Positions 1 to 11,901 of a stretch of 64,000 bases of DNA are shown piece after piece. Source of the stretch: Ottelia alismoides (lineage: Eukaryota; Streptophyta; Magnoliopsida; Alismatales; Hydrocharitaceae). The notes beneath the pieces were generated by a model that saw nothing but the letters and a program-made list of their open reading frames with translations, ran no database searches and had not been told where the DNA came from. The stretch covers positions 248,001 to 312,000 of the forward strand of contig JAZKJV010007260.1 in assembly GCA_037367405.1 (NCBI GenBank). The letters are read 5' to 3'. The position numbers and the translations under genes are program-made. Position 1 is the stretch's first letter. Each line of letters opens with the position of its first letter.

Positions 1-1675
1 TAGCACAGCATGCCCAGGGTGATGAGATGAAAGGGAGGGAGGGAGCGGGAGGTTGGTCAGAGATCCGACCTCCCTAGAAGGTGGACTGGAGTGATGGTCA
101 GAAGACAGAGAAGAAGCCGTAAGAGTCGGCTCGAAGTGAGGGGGACCCATCATCCAGGGATAAAGAAGAAGAAAGTGGAGGGAGGGAAATAGAAGGAAGA
201 TGAGAAAGGATCGAAGGGATCTGGCAATCAAACAAGATGAACAAGCAAACCCCCAATTCACCTACGCACACAGAGCTGAAGACCGAAGGGATCGGTCAAT
301 TATCTTGTCAATTTTATTTAGGTGATCATCCAGTCTATCAGAGCGATTACGTGAGGTAAATAGGTATCCAAATCTCTCTCAACCGACTGTCCCGTACTGA
401 AAGCCGGTAATCAGTCAAGAAAAGATCGGAGGCTCTATCCTAATGTTCGGATCACTCTCTCGCTCATCCAAACCAGACAAGAAGGGGGTTACTCTCCCCA
501 AGACAGATTTTTCGTGAGGTGTCTTTTAGATCAAGTATGATTAGCAGTCCCGATTTTTATTGTTTTTGTCTTTAGGTATTTTTCAAATAAAAACAAACGC
601 CTAACGAATTTTTCGGTTCTCCTGGTTATTAAGTCCAAAAACAGGGGGGAGAAGTCGAAAAAGCCGATGCACGAGAAATCAATGATGCATGCAAAGTCAG
701 AAATGCGTACCTGCCTCCAGCTCTCTACATGCAATATGATCCGCGCATAAAATAAAAGACAGAAATAAAACTAAGCTAAATGATGCAGCGAGGAGCCGAG
801 TCCTAGACGAGCAACTTCTAGCGAAGAACCGTCTAACCGGTCACCGACCTCCAAGCCAAAGGGTCCGGTCTTGGCCCGTCCCTCCCCTGCCCGACAGATC
901 GGGGGTAGGAGTAAGCGCTTTACAGGACGGGCTACGACACGTAGGCTACGGAGGCTAGCGAGTCGGTTATTTTTATTATTTATTTTAAGTAGGTCCAATT
1001 ACGGTCTATAGGAACAGATATATCATTAAGTGTTTGGATCCTACTCAATTACGTCACAATCACCAGAAAGTCCTAAATCTAGGGGCTCGAGCAAAAACCG
1101 TGAAAAACCGGAAAATGACAGAAAGAAAGAAAAATAAAAGCCGCGAAAAACCGCGAGGTCCTAATGGGTACCCCGAGCACACCGGTGCTCGGCGAAACAG
1201 ACCCGCTACGGTCTAAGTGTCCAAGCAGTCTCAGAAGTGTCCTGTATTATTACAATTAATAATGAATAAATGAAATAAAACTATCCTAATACCTCACCCA
1301 CTCAACTCTCTCCTCTCGCTCTCTCCTGCGGCTTCGTAGAGAAAGAAGCCGCCTCCAAGTCTCGCGGCTGCACCGGCTCCTCGAAAGTCGCCTCCGCGGT
1401 CCTCGGGCCCTCGCAAGATAGACAGAAGAGTGGTCAGACCAATAAAAATAATCAAATAATTAGAAAAAGAAATGAAAATAATAATGAGGGTATATATGCA
1501 AAAATGGAAAATAAAATAATCACACAAAATAAAACAAAAATAAAAAGAAAAGAAAATCAAAATAAAACAAAAAGAAAATAGATACAAAAACCGCGAAAAG
1601 CCGCGGGCTCCGAAGAGCCGCGAAAAGCCGCGAAAACAAAAACGAAAATAAAACAAAAATACTACTAAGCCGTGC
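1..1675 (-). other. 5' untranslated leader of element A
   Basis: Noncoding leader between the PBS and the presumed gag start, which lies beyond the left edge. Short shared blocks recur in the leaders of B (9736-11881) and C (57984-60324). A branched RNA fold at 835-968 is conserved in all three and listed separately. Bases 1-240 are purine-rich with no recognisable coding sequence. Open frames here are short and look accidental. Confidence 0.65.
835..968 (-). other. Conserved leader RNA fold, element A copy
   Basis: Nested inverted repeats can be read directly. The outer stem is AACCG 835-839 with CGGTT 964-968. The second is CCTCC 848-852 with GGAGG 950-954, continued by AGCC with GGCT at 944-947. 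The inner stem is GCCCGTCC 874-881 with GGACGGGC 925-932. A hairpin is CCCGA 890-894 with TCGGG 899-903, closed below by CTCC 882-885 with GGAG 908-911. A self-complementary AAGCGCTT lies at 913-920. The same arrangement, with different stem sequences, occurs at 11230-11358 and 59538-59676, which argues that the fold is under selection. A packaging or dimerisation role is only an inference. Confidence 0.6.
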
Positions 1676-1693
1676 TCCCCGGCAACGGCGCCA
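1676..1693 (-). promoter_or_regulatory. Primer-binding site of element A (tRNA-Asp)
   Basis: The plus strand reads TCCCCGGCAACGGCGCCA, the 3' end of plant tRNA-Asp including CCA. On the element's own strand it is therefore the complementary primer site. Three bases (1694-1696) separate it from the LTR. Athila elements are known to use tRNA-Asp. Confidence 0.88.
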
Positions 1694-1696
1694 TTC

Positions 1697-4600
1697 TGAT
1701 GAGCTGCCCGAGCGAACGAGGTAAAGGTACTAAATAGGTCGTTGCGACCTCTATCACTCGGGGTTACTCAATCAAGAAAAATATCGGACCACGAAACAAA
1801 TCAAAGATCAAAACACGAAGTGCGGTCCTAGCTATGGGATTAACTTGGTATAGCTCCCAGGGTCGAACACAAGGAGCACGGGTTGGCCTAGGGCCTACGA
1901 AGCAGTAAAAAGAAAATAAAATAAAAGAAAAGTCTTTTTCAGTGGTTTTTAATAATTTTATATTTTTTAGGATTTTAAAATATGAAGAAAATATAAGAAG
2001 ACAAATATAAACACACTTTAGCTATTTATTTAAAGCACCAAAAATCAAGCAAAAATTCAAGAAAAATTGTTTTTATGTTTTTTAGGTTTTAAGTGTTTTT
2101 GGTGAATTTTTGATAATTTTCTAATGTATATTTTATTTTCTAAAAATCAAACAGTGCTAAAAAAACCTAGGTACTGTCCAGCAAGGCCTGAAACCCAAAA
2201 ATAAAATATTTATGGATCTCAAAGGGCCTGGAAGGTAATTTTCCTGTATTCTAGAGAAGATAAGGAAAATTTGGACACCTAAGTTATTGTTTTTGAATTT
2301 TTTAGATTATTTATTATAATTTTTATGAGTTTTTAGGTGTTTTTAGATTTTTAGGGTTTTTACTCAATGAAAATAGCCAAAATTGGCTAGAAAATCAAAC
2401 AACAAACAAAGAACAGTAGCTAATTTTTTTAGAATTTTTGGGGGTGATTTTATATTTTTTGGGATTTTTAAACCTAGACAGTAGCTAAAATAGATGTTTC
2501 TGAATTTTTAAAATACTAAATAAAATAAAAAATGTCCTCAAAAATTCTCAAAAATCCAACAACATGGCAGGAGCCATGTATCAAATTTTCATCGAATTTG
2601 GAGGTGGTTTGATATTTTATTCAAAATCAAAAAGGGGGCACAGTACACAGGGACTTAAGTGCAAATACCCGAAAGTCTGGGGGTCCAGGTGCAATTTTCC
2701 CAGCAAGTCACGCGTGTGGCGCGTGCCTGGGGCACTCAGGGACCTTCTGGTAAGAAAAATAAGTCCTTGGACCTTTTGGTAACTGGTACCAAAAAGTCCA
2801 GGGGCTCGGTCGCAATTAACCCACTAATACACGCACATGTATAAATAAAATACTCACAGGGGCATAAAAGCAAATACCAGAAAGTTTTCTTTTCATTCAA
2901 TAACCCAATAGAACTACAGGATAAGAGATGCAAATAACCCAAACAAAGCACGTGGCGAAGCACGTGAGCTCACATACACAGGGATATAAATGCAAATAAA
3001 AACAAGCACAAGGTCCACAGTGCAATTTACCCTACGTAAATAAAACTACTAAAGTATTTACAGGACTGACACGTAAAACAAAAAGCTAAGAGGGGGCCTA
3101 AGTAATTTACCCCTTATTGCGCCGACGGCCAGATGCCGACGGCCAGATTCGTGCCACGTGGAGGATCCAACGGTCTCGATGAGCTGGCGCTTCTCTCTTC
3201 TACGCACGTGGGCCGATCGACGGCTCTGAGGGAGGCCACGTGGATGATCGAACGGGGCTGGGCTCAGGTGCCTCTCTCCTCAGCGCTAACGGTCCAGATC
3301 AGCTCCTCAAAGTGATCAACGGTGCCTGCTCCTCCGTGGATGGACGATCGAGATAGCAACTGGAGCGGAGGGGCTAATCGGACGGTGCTGGAGGTCCCTC
3401 GAAGAACAGGTGGCCGGCGAGGTTCGCCGGCCTCGTACGTGTGCTGGGGGCCTCCTCAGCTGCCTCCAAGGATCGGAGAAGATAGGCGATGGCGTCCCGC
3501 AGCTGCTGGTAGCTTCAGATGACCCAGCCGAGCCCTGGAGGGGCTCCGGCGAGGTCGTCGGCTTCAAGCTCCTGGCCTTGATGTGAGGGGGGCTCAGATG
3601 CCCTCCTTTTGACCTGCAAAACGCACCAGAAGCTTCGCGGGTCGAGGTCAAAGTGCCTCGACCCGATGAAGCGGCGTGAGGGTGATCGATGCGTCGGGGC
3701 GGATGAGCTCCGGCGAGCGGAGGATGGTGGAGCTCGAATCCCAGCTTCGGGGCGAGCTGGGTTGAATGATTGGGCGAAGAACGTGCGTGAGGGAGTGGCG
3801 AATGTGAGCGTGGGTTCCGATGATCAAAACGATACTCGATGTGGCCGGAATCAGAGGAACTCGTCGGAGATGCGATTTGGGCGAAACAAGAAATTACACT
3901 AAATGGGCGAGCTAAATGGGTACCTGGGTGATGCGGAAGACTGTGCTGGAGCTTGGCTAGCTCCTGGTCGTCGCCTCGAAGGGCGTCAAGGCCTGAGGCT
4001 CGAGCTCCGGCTGGGTGGCGGAGCACGGCGGCGCAAGGCTGCCGGATCGATGGTCGGGGCACCCTCTCCTCACTGCAACAGGGGCAAACGCGAGCTGTCA
4101 CCTCGGTGATTGCTCTGGAGGTCACGGGAATGAGAGTGGCGAGCCAAAGATGCGAGTGAAGTGCGGCGGAGCTCAGGCTATATAGTGTGAAGGGTCCGGC
4201 AAGAAGGGTGCGGGTAGGGCGAGCTGGTGCGCGGATCCCAAGGCGAAAGCTCCGGCGAGGCTCTCGGATGTGACGTGATCATTGCGGACCCGGAGTTGGG
4301 GCGAAAGGGATTCGGGTCATCAAGAGAAAAATCCGAGAACATGGGTCGGGTGAGCGGACCCGGGCTCTGGTGGTCCTGGGGGAGGTGTTGACCGGGTGTC
4401 AACAATCCCCCGTGGACCAATCAAAGCCCGCCAAGGCTTGAATTTTTATTTGAATTTTTTGGGCCATTAAATGGCCGAATTTTCAAAAACTTAAAACATG
4501 AAATATTTTTAATTTATTTTTTTCTATTTTTTGTGATTTTCAATTAATTTTTGGAAATAAAAATAAGGTATATACATAATATAGCTATACATAGGTATTT

Positions 4601-5365
4601 GTACAATATAAGGTTTTTGATTTTTGATTTTTAACTATTTATTTTTATACATCTTTATTCCTATTTTATATTTTATTTATTTATAGGATAAAATGAGGAA
4701 TAAAAGGCTATTTTTATTTTATTTTTATTATTTATATACATAGAGGAAATAATTATTTATGTACAACTATATACATGGTATATGTACAATATGTTTTGTA
4801 TTTTTAATTTTGTAATTTTTATTTGATTTTTGTTTTAATTCTTTTTATTTATTTTATGTACAATATGTAACATGGAATATTTACAAAAAGTTTTGAAAGT
4901 AAATGACTTTATTTACAAGGTGAAATAAGTAAAGGGTAATGATCTATGTACATGGTGAAAGGTTCTTTTTGGATTTTTGATTTTTAAGTTTTTATTTTGT
5001 TTTTAATAGTTTATAAATATGTACAAAATATATACAAGTATATTTTTAGGTGAGGAAAATATTCTTTATTTATTTACAAATATATACATAGGTGAGCCCC
5101 TATCTCCCTCTACTTGGCTTTTATGCGGTCGGGCCCATGTTGAGCCCTCCCTTGGGTTAGGTTGCTCAATATTTATTCTAAATATTTCCCTCTTTTTCTT
5201 TTTCTTCTTTATTCTTTTATTTTTGCACAAAAACATGCTAATTATAAGTATTTACAAATATGCATGCTTTTGCTAATTTTTCCTATTTACACATATCTAC
5301 ATGCATTTGCATAGGTTTTTGTAGCTAAAATATAAGAATAAAGAGTGATGAATGGGTATTCATCA
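1697..5365 (-). repeat. 5' LTR of element A (3669 bp)
   Basis: Begins TGATGA next to the PBS and ends TTCATCA, giving short inverted ends. In the element's direction it runs: AT-rich U3 (about 5365-4430), GC-rich block (about 4430-3120) with a TATA-like CTATATAG at 4178-4185, then AT-rich U5 to 1697. The GC-rich block holds many GATC-n-ACGG motifs and a tandem GCCGACGGCCAGAT at 3121-3148. Between about 2637 and 3110 the phrase CAGGG...TGCAAA recurs. A 269-codon frame (3316-4125) is open on the element's sense strand just downstream of the TATA. I do not recognise its product, and GC-rich DNA often yields long frames by chance. Confidence 0.8.
4178..4185 (-). promoter_or_regulatory. Putative TATA box of LTR A
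   Basis: CTATATAG lies on the element's sense strand inside the GC-rich block, at about the same place as the TATA of LTR C. A transcription start about 30 bases downstream, near 4150, is inferred from position only. Confidence 0.4.
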
Positions 5366-5370
5366 CCGAC

Positions 5371-8300
5371 CCAGCACGATTCCTTCGGTCACCATGAAAT
5401 TGCTCTTCTCCAGGAGAGCACAAGATTTACTTCGCAGCATCTCCGTAAGACTCGGTCTAGATAATCCAGACATTGATCAAACGAATCCCCATAGACCGAA
5501 AAATCGTCCATAAAGACCTCGAGAAAGCTACCCACCATATCGGCAAAAACTGCAAGCATACACCTCTGAAATGTGGCTGGGGCGTTGCAAAGCCCGAACG
5601 GCATTCGTCTGAAGGCATATGTGCCAAAAGGACAGGTGAACGTGGTCTTCTCTTGATCTTCAGGAGCAATAGCAACTTGATTATACCCAGAGTAGCCGTC
5701 CAAGAAACAGAAATATTCCTTCGCGGCCAATCTCTCCAAGATTTGGTCGATGAAGGGCAGCGGAAAATGATCCTTCTTGGTGGCAAGATTGAGTCTTCTG
5801 TAATCTACGCACACTCGCCAAGAAGTTGGTACTCTGGTGGCGATCTCTTCTCCTTTGTCATTTTTCACGATGGTGATCCCTGATTTCTTGGGAACAACAT
5901 GCAGAGGGCTCACCCATTTGCTGTCGGAGATGGGATAAATGAATCCCGCGTCACACCATTTCTGGATTTCTTTCATAACCACCTCTCGCAAGTTTGGGTT
6001 TAATCTTCTTTGCAGTTCACGAGAGGGTCTGCAGTCATCTTCCAGAAAGATGCGATGCGAACAGAGTGATGGATTGATCCCATGGAGATCGGAGGTTCGC
6101 CAGCCTATCGCCTTGCGGTTACGTTCAAGAACCTCCATCAGACGAGATTCTTGATCTTCGGTCAGATGCGCATTGATGATAACCGGGTACATGTTTGGTT
6201 CTCCTGCAAGGAAGGCATACTTCATATTGGAGGGCAAAGGTTTCAGCTCTGGCGGGGTCTGAGCTACTTCAGTGGTGACCTCAGCTATTAATACAGGTGG
6301 TGAGTCTTTCAACTGTGCAATGTCCACCATAATCTGCTCTGTCTCCTCTCTCAGATCCTGACAGAATTCTTCGATGATTTCATCTTCGTCCGAAGATGCT
6401 TCCAAACTAGGCTCCTGGTTCTGAAGGCATATCAACCCCACAGCAGTGTCTTGTAGTGCATCAGCAAGTTCCTCATCTTGATTGATACACGGAAATTCGA
6501 CTGCGGTCTCCACTTCCTCCTCTGGACAGAGGAGTCCGTGGATCTCATTATCATCCAGGAAGAGGTTGGTGTCTTGAATCTCGGCTAGAAATTCGCAGTC
6601 TTCATCATTCTCAATCACCCTTGCACACGATACAGATGTTGGTTCAACGGGCGCTCCCTCAGACAGGGTCTCTACTCGGATGATTTCATTGCCAGCTCCA
6701 AAAGTGATTTCTCCTGTCCCATAATTCACTATTGCGTTTGACGTCCGCAGGAATGGCCTTCCGAGTATGATCGGGGTAAGGAGCAACGGAGCAGGGACGT
6801 CCATATCTAAGACCACAAAATCGGCTGGGAAAGATTTTCCCTGAACCGTGACGATCACGTCCTCCAACAGGCCCCTAGGCCGCTTGACTGACTTGTCTGC
6901 AAACTGCAGAATCATCTTTGTAGGTTTGAGCGGTCCCAGCTTGAACTCCGTAAGTAGTGAGGCTGGCATCAGATTGACAGATGACCCGCTGTCGAGGAGT
7001 GTTCGTTCGAACTCTTGATGGAACATCTGACAACGTACAAGAGGTGCTCCCATATCTGGCTTTTTGTCCGGGAGGTTGCTGATGGCATTGACGGTGGCCA
7101 TAGTGAGGATGTGCTTTTCAGATTTACCCACCTTTGCTTCGGGAGTTATGTGGGGTTGGCCTGCGCTTGGTTGTACATGCCTCCTTAAGTCCTTTCTTCA
7201 CAGCAGGCATGTACTCAAGAGCTTTCATTAATGGCATATTTAACACCAAATTCTGAATGATTTCTATGATAGCAGGATCAGACAAAGCACTTTTCAAAAT
7301 TTTCATTTTTTTGTGTTTTTTCATTGCTTCAGGAAAAGGAATATTTACATACTCTTCTCCAATTTCATTTAAAATAGTGTCCGTGTTGTTGTTTACAGGT
7401 AGATGACAAAAAGGAATGGATTCATCTACAATTTGTGGACCAAAAATGACAGGCTCGGCTTCGGGTGCTGGCGTTGGACTCGCTGCAGGTGCGGTGTTCC
7501 TCCTGTCAGGAGCTGACTGTGATGCGGGTGCAGGCGTCTCCAATGCTGGCTGGTCTCCACCGAGGTTACTGCTATCTTTTTGTATTTTTCTGTTTTCTTC
7601 ATTTTTTTGTGATTTTCTGGGTGCTGGTGCTGCTCCCAAAATGCTTGCTGGCCTGGTGTTGGCTGGCCTGACGATTCCCCGTCAGATGCAATATGCTTTC
7701 CTTTCGCCATCGTCGATGGCTGGAGTGTCCTACCGCTCCTGAGAGTAATAGCGTTAGATAAAAAACAATTAAGTTCACCTGATTCGGGTTGGACACTGCC
7801 GGCTACCTGCTCCTTGCGTCGGAAATTGTTAGGATTGGCTTCGACCTGGGCTGGTATGACGGTTTTGGCAGCCGTCAGGTCGTCGATCTTCTGGTTCATC
7901 TCAGCCATGTTCTTCATCAACTGTTCCAAACAAGCCAGGGCCAGATTGGCCGGTACAATCTCAGAAGATTCCCCCTGCTGGGGTCTAGACTGCTGATATG
8001 TCGGTTGAGATTGTGACTGGTATCCTTGTGCGAATTGTTGAGGAGGGGGATTGGAGGGGTACTGCGACTGATGTTGGTTGTATTGTGCAGCCGGTTGCTG
8101 GTGATAGCCTTGTCCACGATATCCGGACTGCTGAGGCCCATGTTGGTAATTCTGCCTCCACGTGTTTCCATGTGAGGGAGGCTGGTACTGGTATGGCTGC
8201 TGGAAGGGTCTCCCACCCTGGTGTTGCTGCTGGAAGGGCCTGTTGCCCATGTTCTGACCCTGAGAGTGTCCCTGAGGACGGGTCAGCTGCGCTTCGTTGT

Positions 8301-9735
8301 TCCAGACGCCATTGATCTCCTGGATCAGCGGCGGGGGTGGAGAGAACTGCTCAGAGTAAGCGGGCTGGTGCTCTGGTTGATATACAACCATCTGTGTCTG
8401 AGGCTGCGGTGGCTGCTCCGGGACCTGCACGTAGTATACGTGTTGGACTGGCTGGGGCTGCAGTGGAGTCGGCTGAGGATTTTGCTGCATTGTAGGCTCC
8501 TTCTTCTCAGCGTTCGGCTCGGCAGAGGTGGACACAGCGTTGCACATGTTTGCATTCAGTGCTCGGACGAGCTGCTCCAGCTGCTGGGAAATCTGGTCGA
8601 GCTTCTCCAGACCTTGGGTCCTCTTCTCTATAACTGCCAGTTTTTCGAGGTCCTGCGACCTCTTCTCGATGATGTCCACTTTGGACAAGTGGCTCCCGAT
8701 GATACTCAGGTTGGAGCTTTCATCTTTGTCCTCAGTGTGAGAAGCCATGTTAACTGGCTTGCTGATGGCGGTCGGTGGCTTCATGTAGACCCGGGATGAG
8801 GATTGGGCTGCTTCTCCCTCAGCCATTTCTTCAAAGACATTCCACACGACATCCTCGTCCTTGTTAAAATGTGAACCGCCGCAAGCTGCATCTACGAGCT
8901 TTTGGCTCTCAAATGATAGCCCCCCAAAGAAGTGTTGCACGAGACTGGACTTGGGTATTTCATGGTGGGGGCACTTCTCCTGGAGATCCTTGAATCTCTC
9001 CCACGCTTCATGGATCGTCTCGTGGGGCTGCTGGCAGAAACTGGAGATCCGGGCACGCATCTGGTTTAATCTCCCCAGAGGATAAAATTTATGGAGGAAA
9101 GCAGATTTCAGTTCCTCCCAGGTGGTGACGACCTTCCCGAGATGATCGACCCAGTAAAGGGCCTTGTCTTGAAGGCTGAAAGAGAATGCGGTCATCTTGA
9201 TCACATCCAGGGGAACTCCGGGGTAGTGAGCAGTTGAGCAGATGCGGTTGAACTTCTTGAGGAAAATATATGGCTCCTCAGTGGTGTTCCCATGAAAAGT
9301 GGGAAGCAGTGACAGAAACTGTGGCTTCAGCTCGAAGTGAGCATGCATTCGTGGAATTTGAATCCACTCAGTGATGCGCCCTGCTCCTGGGTTGTATGTC
9401 TGCTTGAGTGTGGGCTTGGGCTGCGGTGGATCTTCTTCTGCTGCTTCATATTCGGGTCCCACTGAAAACTCATCATTGATTTCATGTTCATTGGGATCGT
9501 AGTTCGGATCATCCTCCCGTCGGCCGTCTCTCGCATCGGCCCTTCTTCTCAGATCATTCAGCATGTCCTGGAAGGCGGTCTGGGCCAGGGCTTGGTTAGT
9601 CAGCTGCTGTTGAATGGCTTGAATGGAAGCCAGCAGTTGACTGTTAACCTCACCCTGCGTAGTGTATTGTCCTTCCGCTGCATTGTCTTCAGGCTCCTGC
9701 TGGGGCTGTGGTCCTTTCCCCCTTCCTCCTGCCAT
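5371..9735 (-). pseudogene. Athila gag-pol pseudogene of element B (Gag, protease, partial RT)
   Basis: The likely start is MAGGRGKG at 9735, matching MAPGGKGKG in element C; the open frame extends further upstream to 10098. In order: acidic N-terminus, Gag domain (FELKPQF...WERFKDLQEKCPHHEIP), a coiled-coil stretch (IEKRSQDLEKLAVIEKRTQ), a Q/P/Y-rich linker, aspartic protease with LLDSGSS near 6990 and ILGRPFL, then RT with YRRLN and VFMDDFSVYG near 5510. The reading frame shifts near 7640 and shifts back near 7128, so these two indels compensate. A third one-base loss near 5412 ends the frame in the RT palm. A few bases later the sequence stops at LTR A. No CCHC zinc knuckle is visible in Gag. 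Confidence 0.85.
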
Positions 9736-11881
9736 TTCTGTCTCTGCTTGGTTGACTGTCTCGAGCTCTAAGTCTGCACATGGTAGAATGCCTCGATCAG
9801 TCTGAATTGCAGCACCAGATAGAGAGATGTGATCTGTGTCAAGGTCGACACAGAACTTTGTTAAGGATGGCGATGTGTAAGGAGTAAAATCAATGGCCAT
9901 CCAAAACGGACAAAGTTCGGGACGAGAGTGGTCCCGGTTTATTGAAGAAGGCAGGGAGTCTGGAGGTCGGTTCATAGGGTTTGAACCGGTGTCTCGGGAA
10001 TCACCCTGAATTATTGGAGAGGGTGAACGAATGGAGCCGATGTGGGTGTCGACAGAGCCTCGACTAAACTGTCCATTCGTCGCCATCTCGAAGATCAAGA
10101 GGAAGATCGATGTGGATGAAAGATACGGGTGTCAACAAGGAACAAAAGGAATGTAAAACAGTAGAAGGCTCACAATGAGCGAGGGTCAACTGGAGGGAAA
10201 ACAAAATTGCGCAACGGCGCGGGGTTTTTGATCTTGACCTAAATATGATTAGCAATCAAACACAAGACAAGGGAGTTCACCAACTCAACACGTGAAGCCG
10301 TGAAGGTTCGGCTTTTATCTTTGTAATTTTTATCTTGTTTTCAGGAATTTATCTTTCAACGAGTCCTTAGAGCGCTACGCCTATAGGAGCGAGAGTACTG
10401 CCGGAAAAGTATTCCCGTACTTGTCCTCCTCCTGTGTAACCTGTAACTTGCGCTTTTTAAGGTCCTTGTAACCCTTCCTGGATCCCTACTCAGCCAAAGG
10501 AAATAGAGGGAGGAAGCCGATAGGCGAAACCGGTACTTCGGATCTCGCTCGCAACGGAATCACCCGTGAGCGTGCAAGATCCTACTCGGACGCAACCGGT
10601 GAGACAGACACCCCCGTGAAGGCGTGGCCTATGCTCGGTACTTCGGACAAGGTCGGCGCTCACACAATAGTGAGTCACCACTGGCGACCAAGCCCTACTC
10701 GACCACGTACGATAGTAGCGCCAATACTTCGGAAATCCAGGTGATACACAAGGCAGCCACAAGTTGGGTTTTGGGCTCTAATCCTTACGAACGCTTAACT
10801 CACTTGGAAGGAGACCTTCCCATGCAACCTGAAAACAAATGAGGGTGTTACTCTCCCCAATCAATGAGTTCAATTACCAATTTTTATTTAGGTCAAAGTT
10901 TTCTTAGCAGTCCCTTTTTTAATTTTTTTGTGTTATCGCTTCTTTTGAGTAGTTTCAAACAAGCGCCTAACGATTTTGTATTTTCTTTATCCTAAGGTAT
11001 CCAAAATCAGAGGGAGAAAAGAGTCGGGAAAAGCCAATGCAAGTCGGCACCAAGATGGAAAATCTCACCTTTGTGCTTATATGATGAATGCAAAGTAAGA
11101 AGACTTACAGTGAATCCCAGCTCTCTCCATGCGGGATGCAAGGCAGAAATTTATAAACCTAATCTATATGCCGGTTATGCAATGCGGAAATTGTATTAGA
11201 ACAGGCAGCTGCTAGCGTAGAGAACCACGAGTTAACCGCTAACTCTCAATCCTAGTGTCCGGTCTAGGCTCACTCCTTTGCTCAACACATTTGAGTTAGG
11301 AGAAAGCGCTTGTGTGGAGTGAGCTCGCGGCGCGCGGATCGAGAGCCAATGGTTAACTACTTAATTAATCTAAGTCCAAATACGAACTATAGGAGCATGC
11401 AAGAATTATTAGGGTGTTTGGACCTAGGTTACTCGAATCAAGCAGGACCTAATTCTAAGAGCTCAATCCACAAAAGAAATGAAAAAGAAAACAAAACCGG
11501 AAAATGACGGTCGAGAAAACACGAAGAAAAAGCCGCGGGGAGCCCCCGGGTGAACAAACACCCGGAAATTAGGCCCGAAGTGTTCAAGTCTCTGAGTCCT
11601 GTATTATTACAAATTAATCAAATACTCTCTCTCACAAAAATAAAGCAACTCTCTCTCTCTCTCTCTAGTTCTCCTGCTCTCTCCTGCCGGCTAGGGTAGA
11701 ATAGCCGACTCCTCCTCCCAAGGCTGCTCAGGATCCCCTAGGCGATCCTCCTCGGTCGGCGGTCCCTCGCAAGAAAACAAAAGAGATGTCAGACAATTCA
11801 AAATAAATAATACACAAAATACAAGTAAGCGAAAATGGCTAAGTGACTAGAAAGACCCAAAGATACTCTACAAGCCGATGC
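9736..11881 (-). other. 5' untranslated leader of element B
   Basis: About 2.1 kb between PBS and gag. A block at about 10370-10860 matches the leader of element C (about 58675-59150) closely at DNA level although it is noncoding. ACTTCGG recurs three times at 90-110 base spacing in both (near 10533, 10638, 10726 and near 58852, 58942, 59030). A conserved RNA fold lies at 11230-11358. A CT-repeat (11650-11668) lies near the PBS end. No credible gene is seen. Confidence 0.6.
11230..11358 (-). other. Conserved leader RNA fold, element B copy
   Basis: The outer stem AGTTAACC 11230-11237 pairs with GGTTAACT 11351-11358 perfectly. The second stem is CTCTC 11243-11247 with GAGAG 11341-11345, continued by ATCC 11249-11252 with GGAT 11336-11339. 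The inner stem CTCACTCC 11269-11276 pairs perfectly with GGAGTGAG 11316-11323. A hairpin is CTCAA 11281-11285 with TTGAG 11291-11295. The palindrome AAGCGCTT is at 11304-11311. The layout is that of the A and C copies, but the stem sequences differ with pairing kept. Confidence 0.65.
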
Positions 11882-11899
11882 TCCCCGGCAACGGCGCCA
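11882..11899 (-). promoter_or_regulatory. Primer-binding site of element B (tRNA-Asp)
   Basis: Same 18 bases as in elements A and C, matching the tRNA-Asp 3' end with CCA. Two bases (TT) separate it from the LTR, as in element C. Confidence 0.88.
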
Positions 11900-11901
11900 T
11901 T

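Larger units (their letters stand above)
1..5365 (-). mobile_element. Athila-type Ty3/gypsy element A, partial (leader, PBS and 5' LTR)
   Basis: The element reads right to left: 5' LTR at 1697-5365, primer-binding site at 1676-1693, then untranslated leader running off the left edge. Its gag-pol, if present, lies outside the window. The assignment rests on the tRNA-Asp PBS, the TGATGAA...TTCATCA LTR ends, and a leader that shares blocks with elements B and C. The outer LTR end abuts the reverse transcriptase gene of element B in mid-domain, with no polypurine tract between. The simplest reading is that A inserted into B. The 5 bases next to the LTR, CCGAC (5366-5370), are the predicted target duplication; the partner copy would lie outside the window. 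Confidence 0.8.

Noticed and set aside
1294..1656. 120-codon minus-strand frame rich in F, I and Y
   Set aside because: It is low-complexity A/T and CT-rich leader sequence of element A next to the PBS, with no domain; treated as accidental.
5389..7131. Separate retroviral pol gene without Gag
   Set aside because: It shares its frame with the upstream Gag part; the gap comes from two compensating frameshifts, so it is one broken gag-pol.
8221..8799. 192-codon plus-strand frame
   Set aside because: It is the antisense shadow of the Q/P-rich part of element B Gag, leucine-rich because glutamine codons are read in reverse.
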